Assembly: GCA_002189035.1 (NCBI GenBank)
Contig: NEEC01000029.1
Span: 124,001-188,000 of the forward strand
From: Utricularia gibba
Taxonomy: Eukaryota; Streptophyta; Magnoliopsida; Lamiales; Lentibulariaceae
Length of the DNA: 64,000 bases
Direction of reading: 5' to 3'
The notes under the pieces were generated by a model. It ran no database searches. It had not been told where the DNA came from and saw only the letters and a program-made list of their open reading frames with translations. The position numbers and the translations under genes were made by a program. The first letter of the stretch is position 1. Each line of letters opens with the position of its first letter. This document shows positions 25,791 to 36,110 of this stretch, piece after piece.

Positions 25791-26180
25791 TGATAGCAGT
25801 TTATATCGATGTGTGAGGGTTGTAGAATAGATATTTTGTAATGTTATGCAAGAGTACACATATTTATAGTTCTTTAGCAACGGTCGCCTACTTCTAGGGA
25901 TTAGCCGTTGCTCACTACGACTTCCAACAATATTGACTTCAGCACGTTGGGCCATATCATCATGTTGGGCCATTTTCTTGAAGTGGATGAGTAGCAAGAT
26001 CTTTGTTGGTGGCCCATCTTCTGATCTTGCTGTCCAGTATAATCAGTCCGAGTTGCTGACAGACCTTCTTCTTCTTCCTCCCGTTATCTCTCAACACATT
26101 CGTATTTTCCTGTTCTGGGTCCTCCACATTTCTCACAGTTTGCTGCTGGTTTATCTCATATTCGTCCTCACTCGACATCA
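25791..26180 (-). repeat. 3' LTR of the copia element
   Basis: This 390-bp LTR is 99.5% identical to 30748-31137 (two substitutions). On the minus strand it starts TGATGTCGAG and ends CTGCTATCA. The pol reading frame runs on into it and stops at 25960. Confidence 0.96.
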
Positions 26181-29100
26181 TTCCTCCTTGAGGAAGAACA
26201 TGAGATGAGGCAGCAGTAATCAAGGGATTTCTGCGCAGCCCTAATAGCTCACGGATTTGAGAGAAATGACTTGGAAAGAGGGCTTTGGTGAGAATGTCTG
26301 CGGCTTGTCTTTCTGATGGTAAATACTCCAATTTTATGCTTCCTTCTTTGATGTATTCCCTAAGAACATGGTATTTGATTTTGATATGCTTCGTCTTCCC
26401 AAACATGACCGGATTTTGAGCTATACTTATGGCTGATTTGCTGTCAATTTTCAGAATGAGTGGCTTGTTAATCTTGATCTGTAAATCTTCACATAATTTC
26501 AGGAGCCATTGAGCGTGATTTGCAGCACAAGCTCCAGCCATGTATTCTGCTTCGGCTGAGGATTGAGCTACTAAGGTCTGTTTTCTGCTGTTCCAAGCAA
26601 ATGCAGCAGAGCCCAGAGTAAACAAATAACCAGTGGTGGATTTAAGATCAGATTCGTCACCTGCGAAATCAGAGTCTACGAACCCTTGAAGAGATAGGTC
26701 AGTATGCCTTTTGAAGTATAAACCCATAGTTTTTGTAGCATTCAGATATTTGAATATTTGTTTAGCTATTCTAAGGTGTAAAGCAAGAGGGTGATGCATA
26801 AACCTGGATAGAAACGTTACAGCGAATGTAATGTCCGGTCGAGTTGAGGTGAGGTATAGTAGGGCACCAACAGTCTTCTGATATTCTCGTATGTTCACTG
26901 AATTTTCTTGAGGATCTTGTGGCCCTGAATCGGCAGAATTTAATTCTTTCAGATAGTTGTTTGCCTTGTTCTTCAGGTATGGAGTGAAAGGCGTAGTTGC
27001 TTCTTTTGCATTGTCCATCCCAAATTTTTTTAGTAAGTCTTCAGTGTATTTTTGCTGGCTGAGAAATATAAAATTGGGATCTTGTATTATCTCTAGTCCA
27101 AGAATATATCTTGCTGGCCCTAGATCAGTCAATTCGAACCGTTGTTTGAGCCTTGATTTTTGATCTGCTATCAATGTCTCGTTATTTCCTGTTAGTAAGA
27201 TGTCATCAACGTATAAAGATATGATGACCTTTCCAGTTTGATTGTTGAGGGTGTATAGAGTAGGGTCGTTCTTGCTTCTGATATAACCCATTTGACCAAA
27301 GTATGAATCTATGGTTGAATACCATTCCTTGGGCGCTTGTTTAAGCCCGTAGAGAGCCTTTTGGAGTTTTAACACCTTATTTGAGCCATCCTTTAGTGTA
27401 AAACCGGGAGGATTTTCAACATATATGTCTTCTTTCAAGTCTCCATTCAGAAACGCATTCTTTATGTCTAAATGGTGCAGGATCCAACCTTGACTGGCGG
27501 CTAATGCGATAATCAATTTTATTGTATCCAGACGAGCTACCGGTGCGAAAGTCTCCCAGTAGTCTATACCTTCCTTTTGAAGATATCCTTTTGCAACCAG
27601 CCTAGACTTTAACTTATTTACTGAGCCGTCTGGATTTAGCTTTGTGCGATAAATCCATTTTAATCCCAACGGTTTAATATTGAGAGGTTTATCCACCGCT
27701 GTCCACACTTGATGCTCTGCTATGGCCTGTAACTCATTATCCATTGAGGTTTTCCATGCAGGATCATTGAGAGCTTCGAAGGGAGAGGTAGGTTCACAAA
27801 TCATAAGCGATCTGTCATAGACTTCAGTAAGAGGACAGTAACCTCTAGCAGGCTCTTCATCTATGAGATGATCGGCTGACTGCAGCATAAAGTGATGTGT
27901 ATAGGAATTGTAGTTGTTTGCTGAATCTTCTGAGATATTTTCTGTGTTATCATGTCTTTCAGATATAATTTGCTCAGAGTTTTGGAAGTGAGATGTATTT
28001 TCCTCCTGTTCTTGTAATGAAGAGAATTGATATTCTGATTCTCTGCTTTCTCCATGTTGAGGCTGTTGCGACGAAGTAGGATATGGCATATGATCATTAC
28101 TTTGCATGTCTTGATTCCTTTCTGAGTGATGTCTGAAATAATTGTTGTCCTCTGTTTCTGCACCAACAAGATTGGAATTATTCGTAATAGTGGTATTAGT
28201 TTCAGGAAGTTCATTGACAAGATTCTCTTCGTGCATTTCAGTAAGATTTTCAGATGCATTGATAGGAAATAGGAGTTGCATGTCTCTGGAATATTCAGCT
28301 TCGTTTTCAGGAGTAGAAGAGATATTATGCCAGTCATAGGTCAGACTTTCTTCAACCACAACATCAGCACATCTTTGAACTTCTATACATTGTTTGGATG
28401 GAATAAATATTCTGTAAATTTGAGAGGAGTCCGAATATCCCATAAAGACCCCCATTTGAGCATGATTCTCTAACTTTCTGCGTTTTTCTTTAGATATATG
28501 GACATAGCAGAGGGATCCGAAGATTTTCAGATTCTGTAGATCTGGGACTTTTCCATACCACAGTTCATGTGGAGTTTTTCCTTCAGGTATTCCTTTGGTG
28601 GGAAGTCGATTTAATAGGAATACCGCTGTGTTAACAGCTTCTCCCCAAAAGCGCAATGGTAAGTTGTGTTCCAATAACAAGCAACGAGCCATATTCATAA
28701 TCGTTTGATTTTTCCTTTCACAAACACCATTTTGTTGAGGGGTATATGGAACGGTAAACCGATGAACTATACCACTTGCATTGCAGATGTCTCGGAGTTC
28801 GGATGATTTGTATTCCCCGCCATTGTCTGAATGCAAAGTAAGTATTCTACAATTGCTTTGTAATTCTGCCATCATCTTGAACTGCTTGAAGTATTTAGTC
28901 ACTTCAGACTTTTGCTTAAGAAAATATACCCACATATGCTTGGTGTAGTCATCAATAAATAGGACATAGAATTTCTTTCCACCAGGTGTCTCAACATGCA
29001 TAGGTCCGCATACGTCAGAGACTACTAGCTGTAGTTTAGAGTCGGATACTTCAGTACGATTCTTGAATGGCTTCTTGTGCATTTTCCCAAATAGACAGGT

Positions 29101-30615
29101 GCTGCACGGGAAATTCCAGTCCTTTAATTGAGGTACGCCATGTATAACTCCTTGGGTTTGCGCTGTTCTGAGTTGGCTTGCATGATAGTGACCTAATCTT
29201 TTGTGCCATAGGAAAGAGGTATTTACAGCTGCAAGACAGAAATTACTATTAGTTGTCATGCAGTTAACTGGAAAGAGGCGATTTACCATGGGCACTTTTA
29301 GTACAATATTGTGAGCATAATCCTTCAACAAGCACATATTGTTCTCTATATTCAACTCATATCCACATTCTGCTAGTTGTCCTGCACTCAGTAAGTTGTG
29401 AGAAGCCTTTGGTACATAGAATACATTAGTAATCTTGATGAGTTTTTGTTCAGTTTCCAGACAGATTGATCCAACACCTTCAACTGCAATGAGCGTTCCA
29501 TCAGCAATGGTGAGAGTTTTTCCTGATATTGGGGTATATGTTGTGAATATAGACTTGTTGTTGGTCAAGTGATTACTGCAGGCGCAATCAATGAACCAGA
29601 TTGTGTTGTGTCGTAGATCAGTGAAATCAGAGAGAGTAGTCTTGCTGCACAAGATATAAACTGAAGACTTCACTTTCATATTTGAATCATCAGGAGATAC
29701 ATGAATTGATTTGTTTTTTGAATGTTCAGAAGATGCAGCAACAACATAAGTAGAGGCATATGATTTCTTGGTGGGACACACACGCTCCACATGGCCTTTG
29801 GTTGAACAGATTGCGCAATGAGCCTCAGGATGCCAAAAACAGTTCGTTGGAATGTGGTTTTTCTGTGCGCAATATGGGCAAGGAGGATGTGGCCCCTTTT
29901 TCTCTTTCTTGACAGGTAGGAAACTTGGTGCAGAATATTGTTGTGTCCCATTTTCTCCTTTAGGACCTGCTATAGTAAGTGATGCTTTGAAGGCAGCTTC
30001 TAATAGATTTTCTTCATTGCGAGATTTACGTCTGCTGTCCACATTTTTGAAGTGTTGGAGCAGTTGCTGCAGACTCAGAGTTTCTAGAAATCCGGTTGCT
30101 TCCAAGGATTCAACGACAGCATCATAATCTGCCGGAGCACTATGAATGATCCTGGCCTTAAGCTTGCGCTCTTCACGGGAGTCAACTTCTTCTCCAAGGC
30201 GCTTTAGTTTTTCCAGGTTTTTGAGAAGTTGTTCTGCATTGGTGGCTACCTCGCCATCTCTAATTTTGAAGTTGTAAACTTCATTCCATAGTTTCTGTAT
30301 CTCCCTGTGCTTGTCTTCCTTTGTTTCTTCAAAGGTTTTCTCGAGCATAAGCCACGCCTCTCTTGGAGACCTTCGAGTTATACACCTGTAAGCATCTCCA
30401 ACCACTGCTGTGGCTAGCACAGCTGCAGCCTGAATTTCTTTGTCTCTATAAGCTTTTTCAGCTGCAGTTTTTTCTTCAGGTGTTCCTTCAAAAACTGGAT
30501 CAGTGGCTATTATTTTCCAGAGCCCATGAAGTTGGAGATATATCTCCATTTTTGGCGCCCAAATATCGTATTCCTTTCCGTCAAAAATGGGAGGTAATAT
30601 GTTTGTTACAGACAT
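25960..30615 (-). CDS. Copia gag-pol polyprotein
   Basis: One uninterrupted minus-strand frame. I take MSVTNILPPIFDGKEYD (start 30615) as the likely gag start, although the frame is open from 30714. The order is UBN2-type gag, two CCHC knuckles (CPYCAQKNHIPTNC and CAICSTKGHVERVC), then protease with DCACSNH where D-S/T-G/A is usual. Integrase follows with H-x4-H and CSTC zinc residues and a DDE core (VVSDVCG, LHSDNGGEY, NGVCERKNQ). Reverse transcriptase carries LYVDDILLTG, and RNase H carries FVDSDFAGD and SSAEAEYMA. The last 70 or so codons lie inside the 3' LTR. With no stops or frameshifts the element could still be active, unless the altered protease motif disables it. Confidence 0.95.
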   Translation of the reverse strand: MSVTNILPPIFDGKEYDIWAPKMEIYLQLHGLWKIIATDPVFEGTPEEKTAAEKAYRDKEIQAAAVLATAVVGDAYRCITRRSPREAWLMLEKTFEETKEDKHREIQKLWNEVYNFKIRDGEVATNAEQLLKNLEKLKRLGEEVDSREERKLKARIIHSAPADYDAVVESLEATGFLETLSLQQLLQHFKNVDSRRKSRNEENLLEAAFKASLTIAGPKGENGTQQYSAPSFLPVKKEKKGPHPPCPYCAQKNHIPTNCFWHPEAHCAICSTKGHVERVCPTKKSYASTYVVAASSEHSKNKSIHVSPDDSNMKVKSSVYILCSKTTLSDFTDLRHNTIWFIDCACSNHLTNNKSIFTTYTPISGKTLTIADGTLIAVEGVGSICLETEQKLIKITNVFYVPKASHNLLSAGQLAECGYELNIENNMCLLKDYAHNIVLKVPMVNRLFPVNCMTTNSNFCLAAVNTSFLWHKRLGHYHASQLRTAQTQGVIHGVPQLKDWNFPCSTCLFGKMHKKPFKNRTEVSDSKLQLVVSDVCGPMHVETPGGKKFYVLFIDDYTKHMWVYFLKQKSEVTKYFKQFKMMAELQSNCRILTLHSDNGGEYKSSELRDICNASGIVHRFTVPYTPQQNGVCERKNQTIMNMARCLLLEHNLPLRFWGEAVNTAVFLLNRLPTKGIPEGKTPHELWYGKVPDLQNLKIFGSLCYVHISKEKRRKLENHAQMGVFMGYSDSSQIYRIFIPSKQCIEVQRCADVVVEESLTYDWHNISSTPENEAEYSRDMQLLFPINASENLTEMHEENLVNELPETNTTITNNSNLVGAETEDNNYFRHHSERNQDMQSNDHMPYPTSSQQPQHGESRESEYQFSSLQEQEENTSHFQNSEQIISERHDNTENISEDSANNYNSYTHHFMLQSADHLIDEEPARGYCPLTEVYDRSLMICEPTSPFEALNDPAWKTSMDNELQAIAEHQVWTAVDKPLNIKPLGLKWIYRTKLNPDGSVNKLKSRLVAKGYLQKEGIDYWETFAPVARLDTIKLIIALAASQGWILHHLDIKNAFLNGDLKEDIYVENPPGFTLKDGSNKVLKLQKALYGLKQAPKEWYSTIDSYFGQMGYIRSKNDPTLYTLNNQTGKVIISLYVDDILLTGNNETLIADQKSRLKQRFELTDLGPARYILGLEIIQDPNFIFLSQQKYTEDLLKKFGMDNAKEATTPFTPYLKNKANNYLKELNSADSGPQDPQENSVNIREYQKTVGALLYLTSTRPDITFAVTFLSRFMHHPLALHLRIAKQIFKYLNATKTMGLYFKRHTDLSLQGFVDSDFAGDESDLKSTTGYLFTLGSAAFAWNSRKQTLVAQSSAEAEYMAGACAANHAQWLLKLCEDLQIKINKPLILKIDSKSAISIAQNPVMFGKTKHIKIKYHVLREYIKEGSIKLEYLPSERQAADILTKALFPSHFSQIRELLGLRRNPLITAASSHVLPQGGMMSSEDEYEINQQQTVRNVEDPEQENTNVLRDNGRKKKKVCQQLGLIILDSKIRRWATNKDLATHPLQENGPT

Positions 30616-30727
30616 GATGACACTCTTTTGAGAACCTGCGATAGAATATAGAGTAAGGTAAGAAGCCTTTAGATGTAGTGTTTGAGTGGCAAACCGTGTT
30701 TGGAAGGATAGCAATGTTGAGCTGCTT

Positions 30728-30747
30728 GTTTCACGTCGGGTTCACCA
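30728..30747 (-). other. Putative primer-binding site
   Basis: Directly inside the 5' LTR, the minus strand reads TGGTGAACCCGACGTGAAAC. The initial TGG pairs with a tRNA CCA end, as at primer-binding sites. The next bases do not match the initiator-tRNA-Met site (TGGTATCAGAGC) used by most plant copia elements, and I could not assign the tRNA. Confidence 0.5.
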
Positions 30748-31137
30748 TGATAGCAGTTTATATCGATGTGTGAGGGTTGTAGAACAGATATTTTTTAATG
30801 TTATGCAAGAGTACACATATTTATAGTTCTTTAGCAACGGTCGCCTACTTCTAGGGATTAGCCGTTGCTCACTACGACTTCCAACAATATTGACTTCAGC
30901 ACGTTGGGCCATATCATCATGTTGGGCCATTTTCTTGAAGTGGATGAGTAGCAAGATCTTTGTTGGTGGCCCATCTTCTGATCTTGCTGTCCAGTATAAT
31001 CAGTCCGAGTTGCTGACAGACCTTCTTCTTCTTCCTCCCGTTATCTCTCAACACATTCGTATTTTCCTGTTCTGGGTCCTCCACATTTCTCACAGTTTGC
31101 TGCTGGTTTATCTCATATTCGTCCTCACTCGACATCA
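30748..31137 (-). repeat. 5' LTR of the copia element
   Basis: This 390-bp LTR contains a TATAAATA box on the minus strand at 30818-30825, suited to start the element's transcript. Its first 220 or so bases are open in the frame of patatin exon 5, creating a chimeric frame that stops at 30917. Confidence 0.96.
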
Positions 31138-31142
31138 GTCCC
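31138..31142. repeat. Target site duplication, copy 2
   Basis: GTCCC follows the right LTR and matches 25786-25790. Counting it once restores the patatin exon 5 frame. Confidence 0.93.
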
Positions 31143-32343
31143 CACCCCGCCGCCGCCTCCGCCGTGTATTTCTTACTCTGCTTGTGGGTCCCTGTGCCGA
31201 GAGAGATGACCAGGAACCTGGTGTAATCCATGGGATCGCAATCCGAAAAGTCTGGGTTTTTCTTGGTAAGTTGCTCCGTGACTTCACGAACAGCAACCAG
31301 CGTCTGTAGACTCACTACGCTTTAAAACCTGATAAATTTGGACAGAAGTGCCGGAAATATGTAGAACAGAGAATATACTGGGTTGTTCGCAGCAACGCCG
31401 CCGTCGACGAGATTGAATTCCCAGTCCTCGTTGATGAAGTAGTGGGCCGGGAAATAAGTCGGTGCAGCAGAGGTGCTGATGCAGACATCCGACATAAGTG
31501 CATTGATCTGAGGAACTTCACTCAACTGGAACCAGACCACTAAGTTACAACGACAATTCACTTTCACTTAGGGTTTCAATCAGAAAATTATCTCACCCTC
31601 AATGTCTCTCACAAGACACCAACCTCTGTAATGTTCAAGAAACACAACTACCCACCTGATAAGATGAAAAAACCACAGGAGTCATCTTGTTGATATCGTA
31701 AGTGGGGATCACGACATTTGCCAACGTTTCGCTCAATCGTTTCTTTCCGAGTTTCTCCCTCAGCACGCGGTGAAGATGGTTTCCGTCGTACTTCGGCCCT
31801 TTTAGTCTGTTTATGGTGCTCATCAATGAACCCACAAACCCCCTGTAAGCTCAGGCACCAACAGATAAATAACTCTATCCCTTTTTTCCTTAAACGAAAG
31901 TCGTGTTTAAAATCATTGGTTTGAACAAGAGCGTCACCCCTGCTGCGGGAAGATCTGAGGTCCGTGTTGCTGGTAAAACGAAACGATGTCCTTGGCAGCA
32001 AAGAGAGGACGATGACTGTCACCGGGGTCGCTAGCATGGCGGCCAGAAGACCGCCGGTGCTCGTCCCCGCGATCACATCGAAGTAATCAGCGAGTCGTAC
32101 TTCATCGCCATCAAGCTCCTGTCACATATTACAAAAAAACACTCCCAATCAAAAACGTATACCCATCGTCGTCGGCCCCCGAGGACGATGATCTGGAAAC
32201 GGCGTGACCACCTGAAGATGGGCTTCCAGGAAATCGAGAACTTTCGCCGGGATGATGCCGCGAATGCCGCCTCCATCAATGCTCAGAATCGTGATGAGGT
32301 TCCCTTTCACCGGAGGAAGGATGGCGTTCAGGGACGAGGCCAT

Positions 32344-33815
32344 GCCGGTTCGCAACCAGAGGGAGCGAGCTAATCAACACGAGAGTGGCGCTGTATTTAT
32401 CATCTTCACGTCTTCTTGTGCAGTTTGACTCTCATTTCTTCTGACTATTTTTTCATTAAAAAAGATTCTAATATAATATTATTTATAATATTAAACAGTT
32501 AGAGCTTCACTCCTATCCTATTTATAGAAAGTAGTAGAATTAAATATTTATTATGAAAATACTATTCTTCTTCAAAACGGACAAATATTAAGAATTTAAT
32601 CTAGACAGCCAACTTCTACTGTTGCCGAAAGAAGAGGGCAATCAAAAAAGTCAGACTCCTAAGTATATTATTTTATACTTCCACTAAAAAAACAAACTCA
32701 GTTTACTCCAAACGGCACGATTCCGTTCGCCACCCGTTTGCCATATCTGTTAAGTCCGAGGGCAAGGTCTCTAATTTCATTGAAGCTGAGATTGCTTAAC
32801 CATGGTTAAGTTAAACTACTTTTCAATCCAGACGAATGTAACGATTCATTTTTTATTTACATAATATTGTCTAATTTGGACACTAAATATTCATGGTTTT
32901 ACAAAAAACCCTCATGCAAAATTATAAAAAACTTCCCTCTATCATATTTTAAATCGATATAAGATTAGTTTAAAATATTTCCACCATTCCTTGGATTGGG
33001 GCTTCCTTGAAAACTCCACATTCTCATTTGTTCTTTCAAGTGGTTTATGTTATTATTATTATTGCTATAATTATTTAGCGTGGGGATGAAGCAAGTTTTC
33101 AATTTTAAATATAAGATGATTATTGGTGCCAACTGCCATGGAGCACGTCTAATGGTTGTCTTCATTAATGGCTACGTGGTGGCTAGTTGTTTATATTGAA
33201 AATCGATAGTCAAATGTTGCATCATCGTCTACCCGAAAAGGACCCAACACACATAAGGACATGTTACAATTGTCATGGATATTGCACCTAAAGTGGCTTA
33301 TGATATATGTTCACAACTTGTGGTATTCGGATGTATGTCAACAATGTGATTTAAGGTTTGTTTAGTAATTTGCTTAAAAGTTTAGTTATATGATTTAAGA
33401 TATTTAAATTTAATATGTATTTAATAGATTGATTTAAATATATTACATAAATATGCCTAAAAAGTTTAATATAAAACACATTGTGTTTTTTGGGTAAAAT
33501 AATTTAAAATTCTATTCATATTAAATAAAATATCTTCAAAACCAGCAAAACTATCTATTTTTAAAATTCTATATATTTTCTTATTAATTTTATATTATTA
33601 AAAAACGAAAAATAATATATATCTATATAATTATTTTAAAGATGTAAAGTGGATAAATTGGGACTACCCAAATGAAATGGAATGAAGTTGGTTTGGGATT
33701 GAAAGCGACAATTCCCAGATATTTTCAACAGAGTGGGCCCCGCGGGTGATACAAAATGCAGTTGAGGGAAGCCATGTTTCTGATCTCAGAGCACGAAGGT
33801 GAGTTGAGGTGAAGG
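32344..33815. other. AT-rich intergenic DNA
   Basis: This is the head-to-head spacer between the patatin-like gene (-) and the alpha/beta hydrolase (+). It is strongly AT-rich (especially 33370-33650), with only spurious short frames. The promoters of both genes should lie at its ends. No repeat family was recognised. Confidence 0.5.
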
Positions 33816-35062
33816 ATGACGGGCTCTTGTCTCAGCGTCGTTTCGCTCTACGCCAGTTTCCTCCGCCGGTGCGCAACGGCGGCGGGGCTTACTTCTCAAA
33901 CCCTACAAATCGACGGCGACACGACGATTCACTTCTGGGGTCCCCTGTCCCCGGAGTCATCCAAGCCGTCACTTGTTCTCGTTCACGGCTTTGGACCCGC
34001 CGGGATCTGGCAGTGGCGGCCACAGGTTACCTTCTTCACGCAGAAATTTAATGTCTACGTCCCGGACCTCGTCTTCTTCGGAGGATCCTTCTCCAATTCG
34101 TCAGAGAGGTCGGAGGTTTTTCAGGGGGCATGCGTCGCGAAACTTCTCGAAAAGCTAGGGTTTCTAGGTATTCCCTGAATCCGATTAAATCGGTGAAATG
34201 CTGCTTCTGTGACCAATTTTATCTCTAGGTACTCACTGATCGGGACTAGCTACGGCGGATTCATATCGTATCGAATCGCGGAAATGTGGCCGGATAGGGT
34301 GGAGAAAGTGGTCATCGCTAGCTCGGCGGTTAATCTGCGGCTGAGCGATAATTTGGGGCTGATGCGTCGAGGGAAAGCGACGAAAATGGAGGAAATGTTG
34401 CTACCGGCGACAGCCGCACAGTTGCGCAACGTTCTCCGCCTATCCATTCCCCGCCTTCCGTACCTCCCGGAGTTCTTGCTCAACGACTTCATCGAGGTAC
34501 CCGTTTTCTCTCTGTTCATTTCGCTCACTCGGCTCCTGAAAACCAAGACCGAAAAATTGCGAGAAATGGGATCCAGGTTCTTTACATGGAGAACAGGAAG
34601 GAGAAATCCGAACTCATCGGAGGCCTCAGCTTCGGACACGACGAAAACGTCCTCATACCACCCCTCTCCCAGGTCTCATCCCATCCTCACCACCGCACAG
34701 TAAACACATTGTCACCGGAACCAGTTACCACCGTTCTTTGACCCCCAGCAAAGAATATTCACCCACCCAGCTCATTTCTCTTCCTTGCCCGAGTAAGCAG
34801 GATGTGCTGATCGTATGGGGGATCAAGATCAGATCTTCTTGGTGGAGAAGACGACCGAGCTACTAAAGTAAGACATTCCAACTGAAATAATCTACTTTTG
34901 CAAGCCGAATAAGCAGATCCTGGTGTCTGTCTGAGTTGCAGGTTGGCCGGGGAAAAGGCGAGGTTGCAGGTGATCAAGAACACGGGCCACATTCCACACC
35001 TCCAGAACGCTACCCAGTTCAACAAAATCGTTAGCCATTTCCTGCTAAACGGCATCTCTTGA
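33816..35062 (+). CDS. Alpha/beta-hydrolase fold protein (one or two frameshifts)
   Basis: Exons 33816-34167, 34229-34496, 34577-34672, 34801-34867 and 34942-35062 encode about 301 residues after frame repair. LVLVHGFGPAGIWQW is the oxyanion strand-loop. GTSYGG holds the nucleophile Ser, VWGDQDQIF the acid Asp, and NTGHIPHLQ the catalytic His, so the triad is complete. Substrate is unknown: this plant group includes esterases and hydroxynitrile-lyase or strigolactone-receptor relatives. Exon 4 is one base short: GTA TGG GGG ATC (G run 34817-34821) must read WGDQ, needing one more G. The exon 1/2 junction is also one base off (G then GTACTCACTG, expected YSLIG). A donor six bases upstream of the chosen one (GTTTCT at 34162) restores frame, but shortens a conserved loop. 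Confidence 0.85.
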
Positions 35063-36110
35063 TCTCCATCATCATCCCTCTCATTGTACCGAAGTGGCCA
35101 GACCATCTTCTTAGGTAATCATTATTGATAAGTATTATTAATAATAATTCAATGTTTTATTTGAAGAACGTGCCTGCAATTAGGCATTCCCTTGGTACAC
35201 AAGAGTAGACATTGCAGGGGAATCAAATTAAAAAATATTTTATAATGTGAAATAATGATTTTTCTTTCATAAAACGAAATGAATGATTGATAAATTTGTG
35301 AAATATATTATTTACTGGTGTTAAGGTTGTTGGGGTGGGAGGACCGGCTCGTGGCCCGTGGGCGGTCCAGTAGCTGGATTCCCGGAATCCGCATTTAATG
35401 CATGCACATGGACACGGATGAGCAGACACGTCACCACCCCAAGATACGGTGTCTGCTTTTAACTTTTGGTGTAATTCTTTTAATAAACATAAAGGGTTAC
35501 CCTAACCACATCCGATTGGATTGAAACCCGCATAAAGTTTTAAAATTTTAAAAAATTCGAATTTTCAATTAACTTTAGAAATTTTCTCAAAATGGTAGCT
35601 GTCTCCGCAAAACTAAAAAATTCCCCTATTTTCGAACATTTCTTATGCATGGTTGATTTCGAATTACTATTATCGCCTAGAGTATGCTTACCACGGGTAA
35701 AAGTCTTACTCTCAAGGAAAACGACGTCGTATAGGGAACGATGGTGAAATCGTGGAAGATTTATCAAGTAGCGTTGCAGACAGTCTGTGATGGTGCATTT
35801 CCTCCTGAAATTGACCTGTGGAAACTTTAGCCACTGGACTAGCAGCGACCTGCAACAATGGAGGAAACTCTGGCTCCTCCCTGATTTATTGATTTTGAAT
35901 TAAAAAACAAAACTGAATACTGGTTTATAAACATTGCGCTAAAGCACAAGCCAAACATAAGCTTCTATAGAACAGCTGATGCACGAACAGAAAGGGTCTG
36001 AAAAACTTCAATACAGACAAGAGAGTTGGGAACTAGCGGCATCTTACTTGAATTCAACTAAAATGTGAGTAGCAGATCAGTAGAGTTTCACAGAAAGGGA
36101 AATATGTAGC
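35063..36110. other. Convergent intergenic spacer
   Basis: The spacer lies between the 3' ends of the hydrolase (+) and TAF10 (-). It is AT-rich and no protein-like frame was recognised. It probably holds both 3' untranslated regions. Confidence 0.5.

Larger units (their letters stand above)
25791..31137 (-). mobile_element. Full-length Ty1/copia LTR retrotransposon
   Basis: The element is 5,347 bp, transcribed on the minus strand, and has identical-length 390-bp LTRs at 25791-26180 and 30748-31137. It has TG...CA ends, a 5-bp GTCCC duplication and one long gag-pol frame in copia order (gag, protease, integrase, reverse transcriptase, RNase H). A purine-rich tract (AAGGAGGAA on the minus strand, 26181-26189) abuts the 3' LTR, as expected for the plus-strand primer. 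LTRs differ at only two positions (25828/30785 and 25838/30795), which implies a recent jump. It lies in exon 5 of the patatin-like gene, in the same orientation as that gene. Confidence 0.96.
25192..32343 (-). pseudogene. Patatin-like lipid acyl hydrolase, disrupted by a copia insertion in exon 5
   Basis: Seven exons: 32343-32212, 32118-31938, 31842-31656, 31525-31379, 31303-31138 plus 25785-25649 (exon 5, split by the transposon), 25560-25385, 25267-25192. Without the insertion it would be about 400 residues, normal for plant patatin-like proteins. The oxyanion loop DGGGIRG is at 23-29, the nucleophile Ser64 in GTSTGG, and the dyad Asp208 in DGG. The family deacylates phospho- and galactolipids, releasing fatty acids. 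The copia element (25791-31137) splits exon 5 after about residue 271. Removing it and one copy of the 5-bp duplication gives a 303-nt, in-frame exon. Exon 2 also lacks one base in a C run (GGGG at 32024-32027 on +). Intron 6 is GC-AG (AG/GCAAGC). The allele is probably null or truncated, though the catalytic dyad lies before the break. Confidence 0.93.

Noticed and set aside
27861-28337. 158-codon minus-strand frame inside the copia element
   Set aside because: An alternative frame of the low-complexity linker between integrase and reverse transcriptase.
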